DNA from: Bog-159 sp963785255
GTDB taxonomy: Bacteria > Acidobacteriota > Terriglobia > Bryobacterales > Bryobacteraceae
Reading direction: 5' to 3'
Assembly: GCA_963785255.1 (NCBI GenBank)
Contig: CAWAUR010000012.1
Coordinates: 399,160-463,159, forward strand
Length of the DNA: 64,000 nt
Shown here in pieces: positions 24,739 to 34,066 of the stretch (positions are counted from its first letter, which is position 1; each line of letters opens with the position of its first letter). The notes below the pieces were generated by a model. It was not told where the DNA came from and made no database searches. It saw only the letters and a program-made list of their open reading frames with translations. A program made the position numbers and the translations under genes.

Positions 24739-25518
24739 ATGAGGCGACGCCGCAAATCCGATTCGCACGCCAACCATGAGCGCTGGCTGGTCTCTTACGC
24801 GGACTTCATCACGCTGCTTTTTGCCTTTTTTGTGGTGATGTTCGCCTCGGCCCAAGCGGATCACGGCAATGCCGCACGCGTCTCCGATTCGGTAACCAAA
24901 GCGCTCGAAGAGGGACAAATGAAGGCGGTCGTGTCGGCCATCCTGGGGGGTACGAAGGACAACAAAGGCCAAGGCAACGCCATGATGAAGGGTCCCGGAG
25001 GCGCCAAGCCGACGCGGCAGCAGAATCGACCGGCGGCGGATCTGGCGGCCGCCACGGCATCTCTACAGGCCGCATTAAAGGCGGAGATCGATAAAGGTCA
25101 ACTGCGCATCACCCTCGAAAAGCGCGGATTGGTCATCAGCCTGCGTGAAGCCGCCTTCTTCGCCTCGGGCAACGATGCCGTGTATCCCGGCACGTATCCC
25201 AGTATCGAAAAGATCGCGCACGCCATCGCCGCGTTGCCGAGCCCCGTGCGGCTCGAGGGACATACGGACTCCGTGCCTATCCACAACGACCGTTTCCGGA
25301 ACAATTGGGAGCTCTCGGCCGCCCGCAGCATTTCCATGCTCGAGCTGCTGGTGTCGCACTTCGATATTCCGGAGGAACGTCTGGCGGTGGCGGGGTACGC
25401 GGAAACCGTGCCGGTCGAGTCCAACGAAACGGAAGAAGGCCGTGCGCATAACCGCCGCGTGGATATTGTCATTCTAAACGAATACGGCCTCAGTCCGGAG
25501 CCCAGTGCAGCCAAATGA
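24739..25518 (+). CDS. motB: flagellar stator protein MotB
   Basis: 259 residues: basic N-terminus, one membrane helix with the ion-binding Asp22 (SYADFITLLFAFFVVMFA), a linker, and an OmpA-type peptidoglycan-binding domain (VRLEGHTDSVPIHNDRFRNN WELSAARS-type sequence, then GYAETVPVESNETEEGRAHN). Anchors the stator to the cell wall. Starts five bases after motA; a palindromic repeat follows its stop. Confidence 0.95.
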   Translation: MRRRRKSDSHANHERWLVSYADFITLLFAFFVVMFASAQADHGNAARVSDSVTKALEEGQMKAVVSAILGGTKDNKGQGNAMMKGPGGAKPTRQQNRPAADLAAATASLQAALKAEIDKGQLRITLEKRGLVISLREAAFFASGNDAVYPGTYPSIEKIAHAIAALPSPVRLEGHTDSVPIHNDRFRNNWELSAARSISMLELLVSHFDIPEERLAVAGYAETVPVESNETEEGRAHNRRVDIVILNEYGLSPEPSAAK

Positions 25519-25519
25519 A

Positions 25520-25544
25520 GTAGGACAGGCCTCCCGGCCTGTCC
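25520..25544. repeat. palindromic element, TAGGACAGGCCTCCCGGCCT type
   Basis: A 25-bp GC-rich palindrome just after motB; a near copy is at 39439-39463. It may help end motB transcription, but recurrence at unrelated loci marks it as an interspersed REP-type element. Confidence 0.75.
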
Positions 25545-25595
25545 AAACCGCGCGGAGCGCGGCGAGGGCGCAGGGCGCGCCTCGCTCGCCGAAGA

Positions 25596-25636
25596 GCGGG
25601 CCTACGAGGCCCGCGCAGGCTGCGAGCCTGCCCCAC
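25596..25636. repeat. palindromic element, GTGGGGCAGGC family (inverted copy)
   Basis: Two adjacent small palindromes, GCGGGCCTACGAGGCCCGC and GCAGGCTGCGAGCCTGC, followed by CCCAC. The same pair, in the other orientation, is at 31236-31276 and 56305-56345. Confidence 0.85.
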
Positions 25637-25687
25637 AGGCGCCGCACAAGGTAGAAAGTCGAGAGACAGATGGCCTGTCAGGCCGCG

Positions 25688-27454
25688 CTAAGCGCCGCGC
25701 GGATGCGGCGGCCACTCCTCCGTGTGCACGATACCCTCCATCTCCCGCACCACCACCAGCCGATCAGCCGCCACCCCTCGCAACGCCTCCCGATTTCCGT
25801 TCGGCCAGCGGATCTCCAGGTCCGCACTGGTAGCGGCGCCCAACCCGAAATGCAGCCGCGGGTCGTTCGACGAATAAAAGCTCGATTGGCTCAGCACCTC
25901 CTGCGCCTGCACCATTCCTCCATAACGCGCCGTCACTCGCGCCCCCACCGCGCCGCGATTCGATTTCACTCCCACCAGCTTCACCTTCAGCCAGTGCCCG
26001 CCGCCCGATACATCGTTGCGCAACAACGAAGGCGGCTCATTCAAGTTGACGATCACCATATCGATATCACCATCGTTGTCGAAATCGCCGAACGCGCAGC
26101 CACGGCTGGCATGCGGCGCGGCGATGGCCGGTCCGCCCTCGTCCAGCAGTTCCTCGAATTTCCCGTTGCCTAAATTCCGAAAAATCACGCGCGGAGTCTT
26201 GAAAGGATATTCGGGCAGCTTGGCTTCCACCTCCGGATACACGCTGCCGGTTACGAAGAACAGGTCGGGATATCCGTCGTTGTCCAGATCCACGATCCCC
26301 GCGCCCCAGCCGATGAAGCGCGTCTCCACGGCCAGCCCGGCGGAAATCGTGGCGTCCTGAAAATTGGCCTTGCCGTCGTTTCGGTACAGAATGTTGGTAT
26401 CGTCGGCGAAGTGTGTCTTGAAAATATCCAGGCTGCCGTCCAGATTGTAGTCGCCCACCCCCACGCCCATGCCGGCTTGCTCCATGCCGTCCTCGTTCAA
26501 CGCCACGCCGCTCTCGAGCCCCACATCCGTAAAGGTCCCATTGCGATTGTTACGCAGCAGAAAACTGGGCGTCGAGTCGCAGGCCACGTAAATGTCCGGC
26601 CAGCCGTCGTTGTCGAAATCCGCGGCCACCGTCGTCATGGCGTAACCTTTCAGATCGGCGAGACCGGCCTTGGCGCTCACATCGCTGAACGTGCCGTCGC
26701 CATTGTTATGGTAAAGCGCCACCCATCCCATAGGCAGGCCGCGCGGCCCGCAGTTCACGGGAATGCCTTTCCAATTGCAATTGGTGTTCTCGCCGGGCTT
26801 CGGCACGTGCGCGAAATCGAACTCCAGATAATGCGACACAAACAGGTCCAGGTGACCGTCGCGATCGTAATCGACGAACGTGCAGCCCGATCCCCAGGGC
26901 GCGCCCGGCTGCAGCAAGCCGGCCTTGGCGGTCACCTCGCTGAAGGTGCCGTTGCCGTTGTTGTGGTACAACACGTTCTGTCCCCAATACGTAATGAACA
27001 GATCGTCGAACCCGTCGTTATCGTAGTCGCCCACGCACACTGACGACGCCCAGCCGGAGCGCTTCAGCCCAGCCTGCTCCGTGACATCGGTGAAGGTGCC
27101 GTCGCGATTGTTTTTGTACAGCCGGTTATGCGCCTCCACGGGTGGGTTGTCGATGGAGGTGCCGCTGAGGATGAAAATGTCCAGCCATCCATCGTTGTCG
27201 TAATCGATGAAAGCCACCCCGCAGCCCACGGTTTCGAGGATATAGTTTTTATGCGTCGCGCCGCCGTAGATCACGGGTGCGCGCAAGCCGGCTTGTGCGG
27301 CAATGTCGGTAAATCGGGCGTGCCATGGCCGGCCCGACGGTTTTCCGCGCGGAAGGGGTTTTACACCCCGGCTCGAAATTCCTTGTCCCCACGCCCGCAT
27401 CGCGGGAACGGCAGCCAGACTCATCCATTCCCGCCGGGTCAGACCTCTGCGCAT
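25688..27454 (-). CDS. CRTAC1 family FG-GAP/VCBS repeat protein with UnbV domain
   Basis: 588 residues: twin-arginine leader (LTRREWMSLAAVPAMRAWG), then seven or so FG-GAP/VCBS calcium-binding repeats of the form D(Y/F)DNDGxxD(L/I)F alternating with NNGDGTFSDV, making a beta-propeller, and a C-terminal ASPIC/UnbV segment (GARVTARYGGMVQAQEVLSQ SSFYSSNDPRLHFGLG). Exported extracellular or periplasmic protein, common and multi-copy in Acidobacteria and Planctomycetes; substrate or ligand unknown. Stands alone. Confidence 0.93.
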   Translation of the reverse strand: MRRGLTRREWMSLAAVPAMRAWGQGISSRGVKPLPRGKPSGRPWHARFTDIAAQAGLRAPVIYGGATHKNYILETVGCGVAFIDYDNDGWLDIFILSGTSIDNPPVEAHNRLYKNNRDGTFTDVTEQAGLKRSGWASSVCVGDYDNDGFDDLFITYWGQNVLYHNNGNGTFSEVTAKAGLLQPGAPWGSGCTFVDYDRDGHLDLFVSHYLEFDFAHVPKPGENTNCNWKGIPVNCGPRGLPMGWVALYHNNGDGTFSDVSAKAGLADLKGYAMTTVAADFDNDGWPDIYVACDSTPSFLLRNNRNGTFTDVGLESGVALNEDGMEQAGMGVGVGDYNLDGSLDIFKTHFADDTNILYRNDGKANFQDATISAGLAVETRFIGWGAGIVDLDNDGYPDLFFVTGSVYPEVEAKLPEYPFKTPRVIFRNLGNGKFEELLDEGGPAIAAPHASRGCAFGDFDNDGDIDMVIVNLNEPPSLLRNDVSGGGHWLKVKLVGVKSNRGAVGARVTARYGGMVQAQEVLSQSSFYSSNDPRLHFGLGAATSADLEIRWPNGNREALRGVAADRLVVVREMEGIVHTEEWPPHPRGA

Positions 27455-27490
27455 TGCTACAAGTATAGCGATGGGCGCCGCAGCGCTGTC

Positions 27491-27621
27491 GTTTGGGTTT
27501 TCTTATCGGCGTTCATCGGCGTTCATCGGCGGCCATATATGGTTTTGGTTTTTGGCCGCGGCAGGGAAAAAAACGTAATTGGCCGCCGATGAACGCCGAT
27601 GAACGCCGATAAAACCAAAAC
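27491..27621. repeat. large inverted repeat with CGGCGTTCAT units
   Basis: Left arm 27491-27534 and right arm 27581-27621 are nearly perfect reverse complements around a 46-base centre. Each arm holds short direct repeats of ATCGGCGTTC. It lies between two divergent genes and could form a long hairpin; it looks like a miniature mobile element. Confidence 0.9.
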
Positions 27622-27660
27622 GGCCGCCACGCGAACCAGCGCCTCATTATACTGTTGGCT

Positions 27661-30186
27661 ATGCAATCCCATCTGTGGCTGCCACTCATGTGCCTCTTCG
27701 CCCTCACCTGTTTCGCCGAAACCCCGCAGCTTTCGCGCCCCGTCCGCACCTGGGAGTTTCTAGACGCCAACGGGCCGCGCGCCGCCTGGCTGGGCGCCGA
27801 AGACGGCACGCTCGAAGCCTATGTGTACCCGCTGAAAATCCTCGGCGATTTGAAACTCCGTTTTCTCGCCGGCGCGCAGCAGATTCCCGCCGAAAATATC
27901 GCGCGCCGTATGGTCGCCCGTCCGGGATCGTACACCATCGTCTACTCGGGCGACGATTTTCAAGCCGAAGAAACGCTGGTCGCGCCCATCGACGAACCTG
28001 GTGTGGCCATCCTCATCGACGTGCGCGCCCGCAACCCGGTGCGCGTCGACGTCGAGTTCAAGCGCGATTTCCAACTGATGTGGCCCGCATCCATCGGCAC
28101 CGGATATGCGCAGTGGGATGCCCGCCTGAAGGCTTTTCGCTTCGGCGCCGATGGACAACCCTTCGCCGCTGTGTTTGGATCGCCTGACGCGGTGCTCAAG
28201 TCACAAGAGTATGCGACGAATTACTCGAGCGACGCGCACGAAACGTTCACGCTAGGCGAAATCAACGGCCACGCACAAAGGGTGCTGGCGCTGGCCGCGT
28301 CCATGAAATCCGCCGACGACGCGCTGGCAGCGTACCATCACCTGATCGCGCAAAGCGGCACATTGGTGGAAGCCGCCGAGCGCTACTATCGCGACTACCT
28401 CTCAAAGACGGTCGAACTCGCGCTGCCCGATCCGGAATTGCAGCAGGCCTACGACTGGTCACGCATCAGCGTAGTGAAAGGATTCGTCGATAATCCTTTC
28501 CTGGGACGCGGCTTGGTGGCCGGCTACGGTCCTTCAAAAGGCGCCTACCGGCCAGGATTCGCCTGGTTCTTCGGGCGCGATTCTTTCTGGACCTCTTTCG
28601 CGCTCACCTCCGCCGGCGATTTCTCGAATGCGCGCGCCGCCATTCAATTCATCTCGCATTTCCAGCGCGACGATGGCAAAATTCCGCACGAAATCTCGCA
28701 ATCCGCCAGCCTGGTGGATTGGTTCCAGCAGTTTCCCTACGGCTTCGCTTCCGCGGACGCTACGCCGCTCTACATCATCGCCACCGCCGAATACGTGCGC
28801 GCCAGCGGCGATGTAGCGTTCGCCCGCGAACAGGCGCCGCGGCTCTGGAAAGCGCTTGACTTCATGCGATCCACGCTCGACGAAGCCGGTTTCCCGCGCA
28901 ATCTGAACGTGGGTCACGGATGGGTGGAAGGCGGTCCGCTGCTCCCCGTCCGTGTGGAGTTCTATCAAGCAGGCTGCTACGTGGAGGCGTTGCGATCGTT
29001 GTCCGTGCTCGCCAGCTTGCTCGGCGACGCCGTGCGCGCAAAGGATCTGGATACCGAGTTTGACGCCAAGAGCCACGCGCTCGAACAGCAATTCTGGTTG
29101 GGCGCGAACGGCGGTCCGCACGCCTACGCGTTCGCGCTCGGCACCAACGGCCAGCCGGTCGATCAACCCAGCATTCTGGCCACCGTTCCCATGTGGTTCG
29201 GCCTGGTCGATGGCCAACATGCCCGCGAGATGATCGCCCAACTCGCCGGCGAGCCATTTGCCACCGACTGGGGGACGCGCATCATCTCTTCGCACAGTTC
29301 CCTTTACGATCCGTCGGGCTACCACTTTGGATCGGTGTGGCCTCTGTTCACCGGCTGGGCTTCCGTCGGCGAATACCGTTATCACGCGGCTGAACAAGGG
29401 CTCGCCAATCTGCGCGCCAACGCTTGGCTGGCGCTGGATGGCGCGGGCGGCAACACTACCGAAGTGCTTTCGGGCGACTCGTATTCGCCGCTCTCCACGG
29501 CCTCGCCGCATCAGATCTGGTCGGCTGCCATGGTGGTATCGCCTCTGCTGCGCGGTCTGCTAGGCCTCGAAACCGATGCCGCCGCGCGCAAGCTGGTCTT
29601 CGCGCCGCATCTTCCCGCCGACTGGCAGGCTGCCGGCGTGCATGGCGTTCCGGTCGCTGGCGCGCGCGTTAACCTGGACCTTCATCGCGATGCCAGCTCT
29701 CTGGAATTGACCATCGCGAATTCCGGAAGCGAGACTGTCCACATCGAGTTTGCGCCGGCTTATCCACCCTGCGCGCACGTTGATAGCGCCTCGCTCGCGG
29801 GCCAACCCATCAACTGGAAGACGGAGACCGAACCCGCCGACTGGCATCCGCGATTCGAAATCGACGCGCCGCCGGGAAAGAGCACGCTGTCCATCCGGCA
29901 TCATGGCATGTTTGGATACGCGCTGCCGTTTTCACCGCCTGAGCTTGCCGCACCCAGCATGAGCCTGAAAATCATTTCCGAAAGTTGGAGCAACAACGGC
30001 CGTCAACTCGCCCTCACCGTCTCTGGCCGCGCTTCACGCGATTACCGGCTGAAAGTGGTGAACGGCGATCTGCTGGCGAATGTGGAAGGCGCCACGCGGG
30101 ATGGCTCGGATGGACTGAGGGTGCACATGCCCGACGCTCCGGCCGGCGACTATGTCAATCGCCAAATCGCGTTCACATTGCGCTAG
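27661..30186 (+). CDS. exported (alpha/alpha)6-barrel glycoside hydrolase, amylo-1,6-glucosidase-like
   Basis: About 841 residues. Signal peptide (LWLPLMCLFALTCFAE) then a beta-sandwich N-domain, a linker and an (alpha/alpha)6 barrel from about residue 270 to 670, with FAWFFGRDSFWTSFAL and HFQRDDGKIPHEISQSAS resembling glycogen-debranching/GH63-GH133-type enzymes, and a C-terminal beta domain. Acidic residues in GRDSFW, DDGKIPHE and GAGGNTTEVLSGDSYS are candidate catalytic groups. The precise substrate is unknown. A TATACT box at 27648-27653 ends seven bases before the ATG, so the mRNA may be leaderless; a TTG two codons earlier is possible. Confidence 0.75.
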   Translation: MQSHLWLPLMCLFALTCFAETPQLSRPVRTWEFLDANGPRAAWLGAEDGTLEAYVYPLKILGDLKLRFLAGAQQIPAENIARRMVARPGSYTIVYSGDDFQAEETLVAPIDEPGVAILIDVRARNPVRVDVEFKRDFQLMWPASIGTGYAQWDARLKAFRFGADGQPFAAVFGSPDAVLKSQEYATNYSSDAHETFTLGEINGHAQRVLALAASMKSADDALAAYHHLIAQSGTLVEAAERYYRDYLSKTVELALPDPELQQAYDWSRISVVKGFVDNPFLGRGLVAGYGPSKGAYRPGFAWFFGRDSFWTSFALTSAGDFSNARAAIQFISHFQRDDGKIPHEISQSASLVDWFQQFPYGFASADATPLYIIATAEYVRASGDVAFAREQAPRLWKALDFMRSTLDEAGFPRNLNVGHGWVEGGPLLPVRVEFYQAGCYVEALRSLSVLASLLGDAVRAKDLDTEFDAKSHALEQQFWLGANGGPHAYAFALGTNGQPVDQPSILATVPMWFGLVDGQHAREMIAQLAGEPFATDWGTRIISSHSSLYDPSGYHFGSVWPLFTGWASVGEYRYHAAEQGLANLRANAWLALDGAGGNTTEVLSGDSYSPLSTASPHQIWSAAMVVSPLLRGLLGLETDAAARKLVFAPHLPADWQAAGVHGVPVAGARVNLDLHRDASSLELTIANSGSETVHIEFAPAYPPCAHVDSASLAGQPINWKTETEPADWHPRFEIDAPPGKSTLSIRHHGMFGYALPFSPPELAAPSMSLKIISESWSNNGRQLALTVSGRASRDYRLKVVNGDLLANVEGATRDGSDGLRVHMPDAPAGDYVNRQIAFTLR

Positions 30187-30212
30187 CAGATCTGCTATGC
30201 TGATTCGCGGAA

Positions 30213-31235
30213 ATGCCTAAGATCACGAAACCACCCGTGCGCGCCAAGCGCCCCAAGACAGAGGTACAGGAAGAGTTCGCCGAGATCCGGCGGGAAACGG
30301 AAACTGCCCGCGAGTCGGCCGACGCCAAAGCCGCGGAGGCCGCCCGGTTGCGCGCGGCCGAAGTGCGCCAAACCGTGGATGGCACCACCGTGGAAGGCGT
30401 GGTGCAGGGAATCTCGGGCCTGGGCCTGGAGATTTCGAAAGCCCTGGCGGATGTCTCCGCCAAGCTGGTCCGCGAAGTGGAACAGCTTTCCACCGTGCGC
30501 GAAGCCGTGGGCCTGGAACGCGCGGAGCTGGAACGGCTGCATAAGATCGACGTGGCCGCTACGGCGCTCGACCAGATGGTGCAGGATTATGCGCGCGAGA
30601 AAGAACGGCTGGAGGCTGAGATTGCCGAGCATCGCGGCGCGTGGGAAGCCGAAACACGCGATGCCGAGCGCGAGCGCAAAGAGCAGGAAGAGAATCTGAA
30701 AAAAGCGCGCGCGCGCGAAATCGAAGAGTACGAATACAAGAAGAACCTGGAGCGCAAGAAGGCGCAGGACAAGTACGAAGAGGATCAGCGGCTGCAGGAG
30801 AAAAAGAATAAGGAGCGGCAGGAGACGCTCGAAAAAAGCTGGCAGCAGCGCGAAACCGCCTTGAAGGAGCAGGAGCAGGAATTGGCGCGGCTGCGCAAGG
30901 AGGCGCAGGAATTTCCGGAAAGCCTGAAGACGGAATCCGAGAAGGCGGCGGTGCTGGCGTCGAAGGCCGCCGAGCAGAAATTCGAGCAGGAGATCGTGCT
31001 ATTGAAGAAGGAAGCCGAAACCGAAAAGCGGTTGGCGAGCCTGCAGGTGAAGACGCTGGAGGAAACCATAGTGCGGCAGGCGGCGCAGATCGCGGCGCTC
31101 GAAAAGCAGATGAACGAGGCCAAGCAGCAGGTGCAGGATATCGCGGTGAAGGCCATCGAAGGCGCGTCGGGCGCCAAGGCGCTGGCGCATATCAATCAGA
31201 TCGCCATGGAGCAGGCCAAGCGTCCGCAGCAGTGA
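30213..31235 (+). CDS. long coiled-coil protein, function unknown
   Basis: 340 residues, very rich in Glu, Lys, Ala and Arg. A basic start (PKITKPPVRAKRPKTE) is followed by an alpha-helical region, a short apolar segment (VEGVVQGISGLGLEISKALA, about 62-82), then an almost unbroken coiled coil to residue 325. No signal peptide or membrane helix. It follows the glycoside hydrolase after 26 bases but seems to have its own TATGCT-like box. Structural or scaffolding role is a guess; I do not recognise a named family. Confidence 0.7.
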   Translation: MPKITKPPVRAKRPKTEVQEEFAEIRRETETARESADAKAAEAARLRAAEVRQTVDGTTVEGVVQGISGLGLEISKALADVSAKLVREVEQLSTVREAVGLERAELERLHKIDVAATALDQMVQDYAREKERLEAEIAEHRGAWEAETRDAERERKEQEENLKKARAREIEEYEYKKNLERKKAQDKYEEDQRLQEKKNKERQETLEKSWQQRETALKEQEQELARLRKEAQEFPESLKTESEKAAVLASKAAEQKFEQEIVLLKKEAETEKRLASLQVKTLEETIVRQAAQIAALEKQMNEAKQQVQDIAVKAIEGASGAKALAHINQIAMEQAKRPQQ

Positions 31236-31276
31236 GTGGGGCAGGCACTTTGCCTGCGCGGGCCTCGTAGGCCCGC
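31236..31276. repeat. palindromic element, GTGGGGCAGGC family
   Basis: GTGGGGCAGGCACTTTGCCT then GCGCGGGCCTCGTAGGCCCG: two adjacent hairpins directly after the stop codon of the coiled-coil gene. Same family as 25596-25636 and 56305-56345. Confidence 0.85.
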
Positions 31277-31318
31277 CTGTGCGATCGCAGTGGAACGGTG
31301 ATTGCAATTGCGGATTCC

Positions 31319-31950
31319 ATGGGCACTCCTGATGCTACGCCTTACGTTCCCCAATGCGCATCGCTGACTGAACTGCGCGATGCCGTTCAACGGTGCCGCG
31401 GCTGCGATCTCTACCGTCACGCGACGCAAGCAGTCTTAGGCGAAGGCCGCGCGCACGCGCGCATCGTTTTAGTGGGCGAACAGCCCGGCGACAAGGAAGA
31501 CCTATCAGGGCATCCGTTCGTGGGACCTGCCGGCCGGCTGCTGGATCGCGCTCTCGAGGAGGCCGGCATCGCGCGCCAGGATGTCTACGTCACCAATGCC
31601 ATGAAGCATTTCAAGTTCGAAGAGCGCGGCAAACGGCCATTCACAAGAAGCCGTCCGATAAAGAAATTGCCGCCTGCAAGCCTTGGCTGGATGCCGAATT
31701 GGCGCAGATCCAGCCCCGCATCGTCGTCTGCCTGGGCGCCACCGCGGCCCGGTCGCTGATCGGTAAGCAGTATCGCGTCTTGAGGGATCGGGGCAAATTT
31801 CTCGAACGCGAAGGAGGCGGGTACATCACCGCAACGGTGCATCCCTCATCCGTCTTGCGATCGCCCGATACGGACCGCCGTCACCAGGAGTACGAAGCGT
31901 TCGTCCGCGATTTGAAGGCGGTTACCCGGCGGCTGAATGCGCCCGCTTGA
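31319..31950 (+). pseudogene. UdgX-type uracil-DNA glycosylase, frameshifted
   Basis: Two overlapping frames together make a complete UdgX-like enzyme of about 210 residues. First frame: iron-sulfur Cys pair CRGCDLY, motif A GEQPGDKEDLSGHPFVGPAG and TNAMKHFKFEERGKR. Second frame: HKKPSDKEIAACKPWLDAEL, VVCLGATAARSL and motif B HPSSVLRS. The join falls at 31637/31638, where loss of one base in CGGCCATT breaks the KRRIH loop whose His forms the covalent DNA link in UdgX. As written the enzyme is inactive. A sequencing error is an equal possibility, because both parts are otherwise well conserved. Confidence 0.85.
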
Positions 31951-32086
31951 AAAACTGCACTTCGCGCTCGTGCTTCTCGGCGGCTTCGCGCGTGGGAAAC
32001 GTTCCCAAATTTCTGGGCTTCCCCGTCCTTGGATCGCGCTTCCTGGAATATAAACGATACTCGCCGGATTTCAGTTTCCGTATCAT
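31922..32086 (-). CDS. small basic protein, 54 residues
   Basis: Starts MIRKLKSGEYRLYSRKRD and continues through TGKPRNLGTFPTREAAEKHE to EVQFFKRAHSAAG. The pattern (short beta strands, GTFPTREAAEKHE helix) resembles the small arm-type DNA-binding domain of integrases and I recall similar short conserved proteins in many genomes. Its 3' end overlaps the 3' end of the udgX frame by 29 bases, tail to tail. Function unknown; probably nucleic-acid binding. Confidence 0.7.
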   Translation of the reverse strand: MIRKLKSGEYRLYSRKRDPRTGKPRNLGTFPTREAAEKHEREVQFFKRAHSAAG

Positions 32087-32136
32087 GCCTCGAAGCAAGC
32101 ACGCGGCCTGCCAATGTGAAGATGGTTCTCAACCAG

Positions 32137-32200
32137 CTTGGAAACCGCTCCCTGACGGTCGCGGCTCTGTAACAACCGCGCCGGTCGCGGCTCCGTAACA
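32137..32200. repeat. interspersed element, CCGCTCCCTGACGGTCGCGG type
   Basis: One longer copy (from AAACCGCTCCCTGACGGTCG) and a second partial copy (CGGTCGCGGCTCCGTAACAG) in tandem. A diverged inverted copy is embedded at the start of the 21-kb array, and the array units themselves share the CCGCT..CTGACG..CGGCTC skeleton. Confidence 0.7.
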
Positions 32201-32206
32201 GCCGTG

Positions 32207-34063
32207 TTAATTGGCGGCGAGCGCGGCAGCCACCGGCCGCGTGGGCAACACGAAAGCCACGGTGGTGACGCCGCCGGCCGCGCGAATCTCAAAGCTGGCT
32301 TTCGCGCCGTAACACAGTTCCAACCGCCGGCGAACATTTGTCAAGCCGATGCCGCTTTCCACTAGCGCGGGCGACCGATCCCACTCGCCCGAATTGGACA
32401 CTTCCACGAAGACCGATTCGCCCGCTGTCCTGATCCGCGTGCGCACGAAGCCCGCTCCTACACGCGACGCGACGCCATGCTTCACGGCGTTCTCCACCAG
32501 CGGCTGAATCGAGAGCAGTGGAATCGTAATTCCGAGAGCCGACGGTTCCGCATCCACTTCGGTGCGCAGCTTCGCGCCCAGCCGCAACTCCTCGATTTCC
32601 AGATACGCGCGCACGATGCGCAACTCTTCCTCCACCGTCACCAGCGCGCGTTCGGAATGCAGCAGGTAACGATACACATCGGCGAGGTTCAGCACCAGCC
32701 GGCGCGCCTCCGCATTGGCGCGATCGATGGTGCCATACAGCGTGTTCAGCGAGTTGAACAGAAAGTGCGGGTTAATCTGCGCCTGCAGCGCTTTCAATTC
32801 CGCCTGCGACATCAGATTCTGCATCTCGACGCCGCGCAACTGTTCGACATGCTCGGCGACCGCCGAACCCAAACGCGCCAGCGCGGTCAGATCCTCGCTG
32901 AGATAGCGGCGGCCGCCGTCGCGCGGCCCGAGCAGCAAGTACGCCGCATCGCCGCGCGCGAAGCGGATGGGCAGCAGCGCCTGCACCCACACGGGAACCG
33001 CGAAATGCGCCGCGTCGAGCACGGCCACCGGAGCCGTCAGCGGACGATCCACCGCCGGATTCACGTCCGTCATCTCGTAGCGTGCGGCGTGCAGGAATCT
33101 GGCGATGGCTTCCGCCGCCAGGCGCAAGTAAGCGGTCTCCGCGCCGGTCGCCAGCGATACATCCTGCAACTCGCGCAGAACTTCATCCACATTGGCGCGC
33201 AGGAAGATCGCGCTCGTGAGAAACCGCTGGATGCGATTGTGCACCCAGACAAACGCCGTCAGCAGCAGCCCGGCGGACACGAAGATCACGCCGGTATCGA
33301 AGGGATGCTGCAGGTGTTCGGTCAGCGCCCGCGACTGCAAGATGCGAATCGATGCGAGCAATGCGGCGGCGGCCAGCGTAGCGTTCACGATGAAGCGCAG
33401 AAAGGCGTCCATCAACAGAAAGCGGTAATCCTGCAAGAGCACCAGCAGGGCCAAGGGAAGTCCCGCGTGATGCAGCGCCACCTCTTTGGACCATGCCATT
33501 TGCGTGTGTCCGGCGCCGAAATGCGCGAACGAAATCGCCAGCAGAAAGAGGCCCATGGAGCCTGCCAGGCGCGATCCGGCGGCGCGATTCTCCGGCCGCC
33601 ATTCGAGGATGACCGATAGCACGGTAAGCGCGGAGAAGCCGATGGTGACCACTAGCAGCGCGGCGTAATGCAATCCCGGAGCTTGCTTGCGCCAGTCCGC
33701 CAGGTGCAGGGCCACCGCTGCGCCGCTCAGCACATAACCGCCGATCCATACCGCACGCCGCCGCGATTGCAGTGAGATATGCAGTAGCACGGCCGGCAAC
33801 AGGCTCAACACCGAAAAGCTGAGCGCGACAATCGCGCCCGCCACCTGGCTGCGGCTGGAACCGGCCGCCAAGGCCACCAGCGAGCCGAGATTCCAGAGCA
33901 TGGCCAAGGCCGCCGCCACCAACGGCAGAATGCTGCGCTGCTCGCCCGCGCGACGGCGATTGACGAAGAAGAAGTACAGGAGCATGCCGAAGATCGCGGC
34001 GCCCGCGCAATGGCCGATGGTGTTGACCAGTACGGGCTCGTGGATGCTCAGCCAATCGGGCAT
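32207..34063 (-). CDS. LytS/YpdA-type sensor histidine kinase
   Basis: 618 residues. About seven to eight membrane helices in the first 270 residues, a GAF-like segment (about 300-410), then a His_kinase (LytS-type) module: ALQAQINPHFLFNSLNTLYG with phospho-acceptor His433, and an ATPase domain with PLLSIQPLVENAVKHGV (N box) and SGIGLTNVRRRLELCYG (G box). Such kinases usually pair with LytTR response regulators; none is next to it. It starts three bases after the S9 peptidase stop, so the three minus-strand genes form an operon. Confidence 0.9.
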   Translation of the reverse strand: MPDWLSIHEPVLVNTIGHCAGAAIFGMLLYFFFVNRRRAGEQRSILPLVAAALAMLWNLGSLVALAAGSSRSQVAGAIVALSFSVLSLLPAVLLHISLQSRRRAVWIGGYVLSGAAVALHLADWRKQAPGLHYAALLVVTIGFSALTVLSVILEWRPENRAAGSRLAGSMGLFLLAISFAHFGAGHTQMAWSKEVALHHAGLPLALLVLLQDYRFLLMDAFLRFIVNATLAAAALLASIRILQSRALTEHLQHPFDTGVIFVSAGLLLTAFVWVHNRIQRFLTSAIFLRANVDEVLRELQDVSLATGAETAYLRLAAEAIARFLHAARYEMTDVNPAVDRPLTAPVAVLDAAHFAVPVWVQALLPIRFARGDAAYLLLGPRDGGRRYLSEDLTALARLGSAVAEHVEQLRGVEMQNLMSQAELKALQAQINPHFLFNSLNTLYGTIDRANAEARRLVLNLADVYRYLLHSERALVTVEEELRIVRAYLEIEELRLGAKLRTEVDAEPSALGITIPLLSIQPLVENAVKHGVASRVGAGFVRTRIRTAGESVFVEVSNSGEWDRSPALVESGIGLTNVRRRLELCYGAKASFEIRAAGGVTTVAFVLPTRPVAAALAAN

Positions 34064-34066
34064 AGG

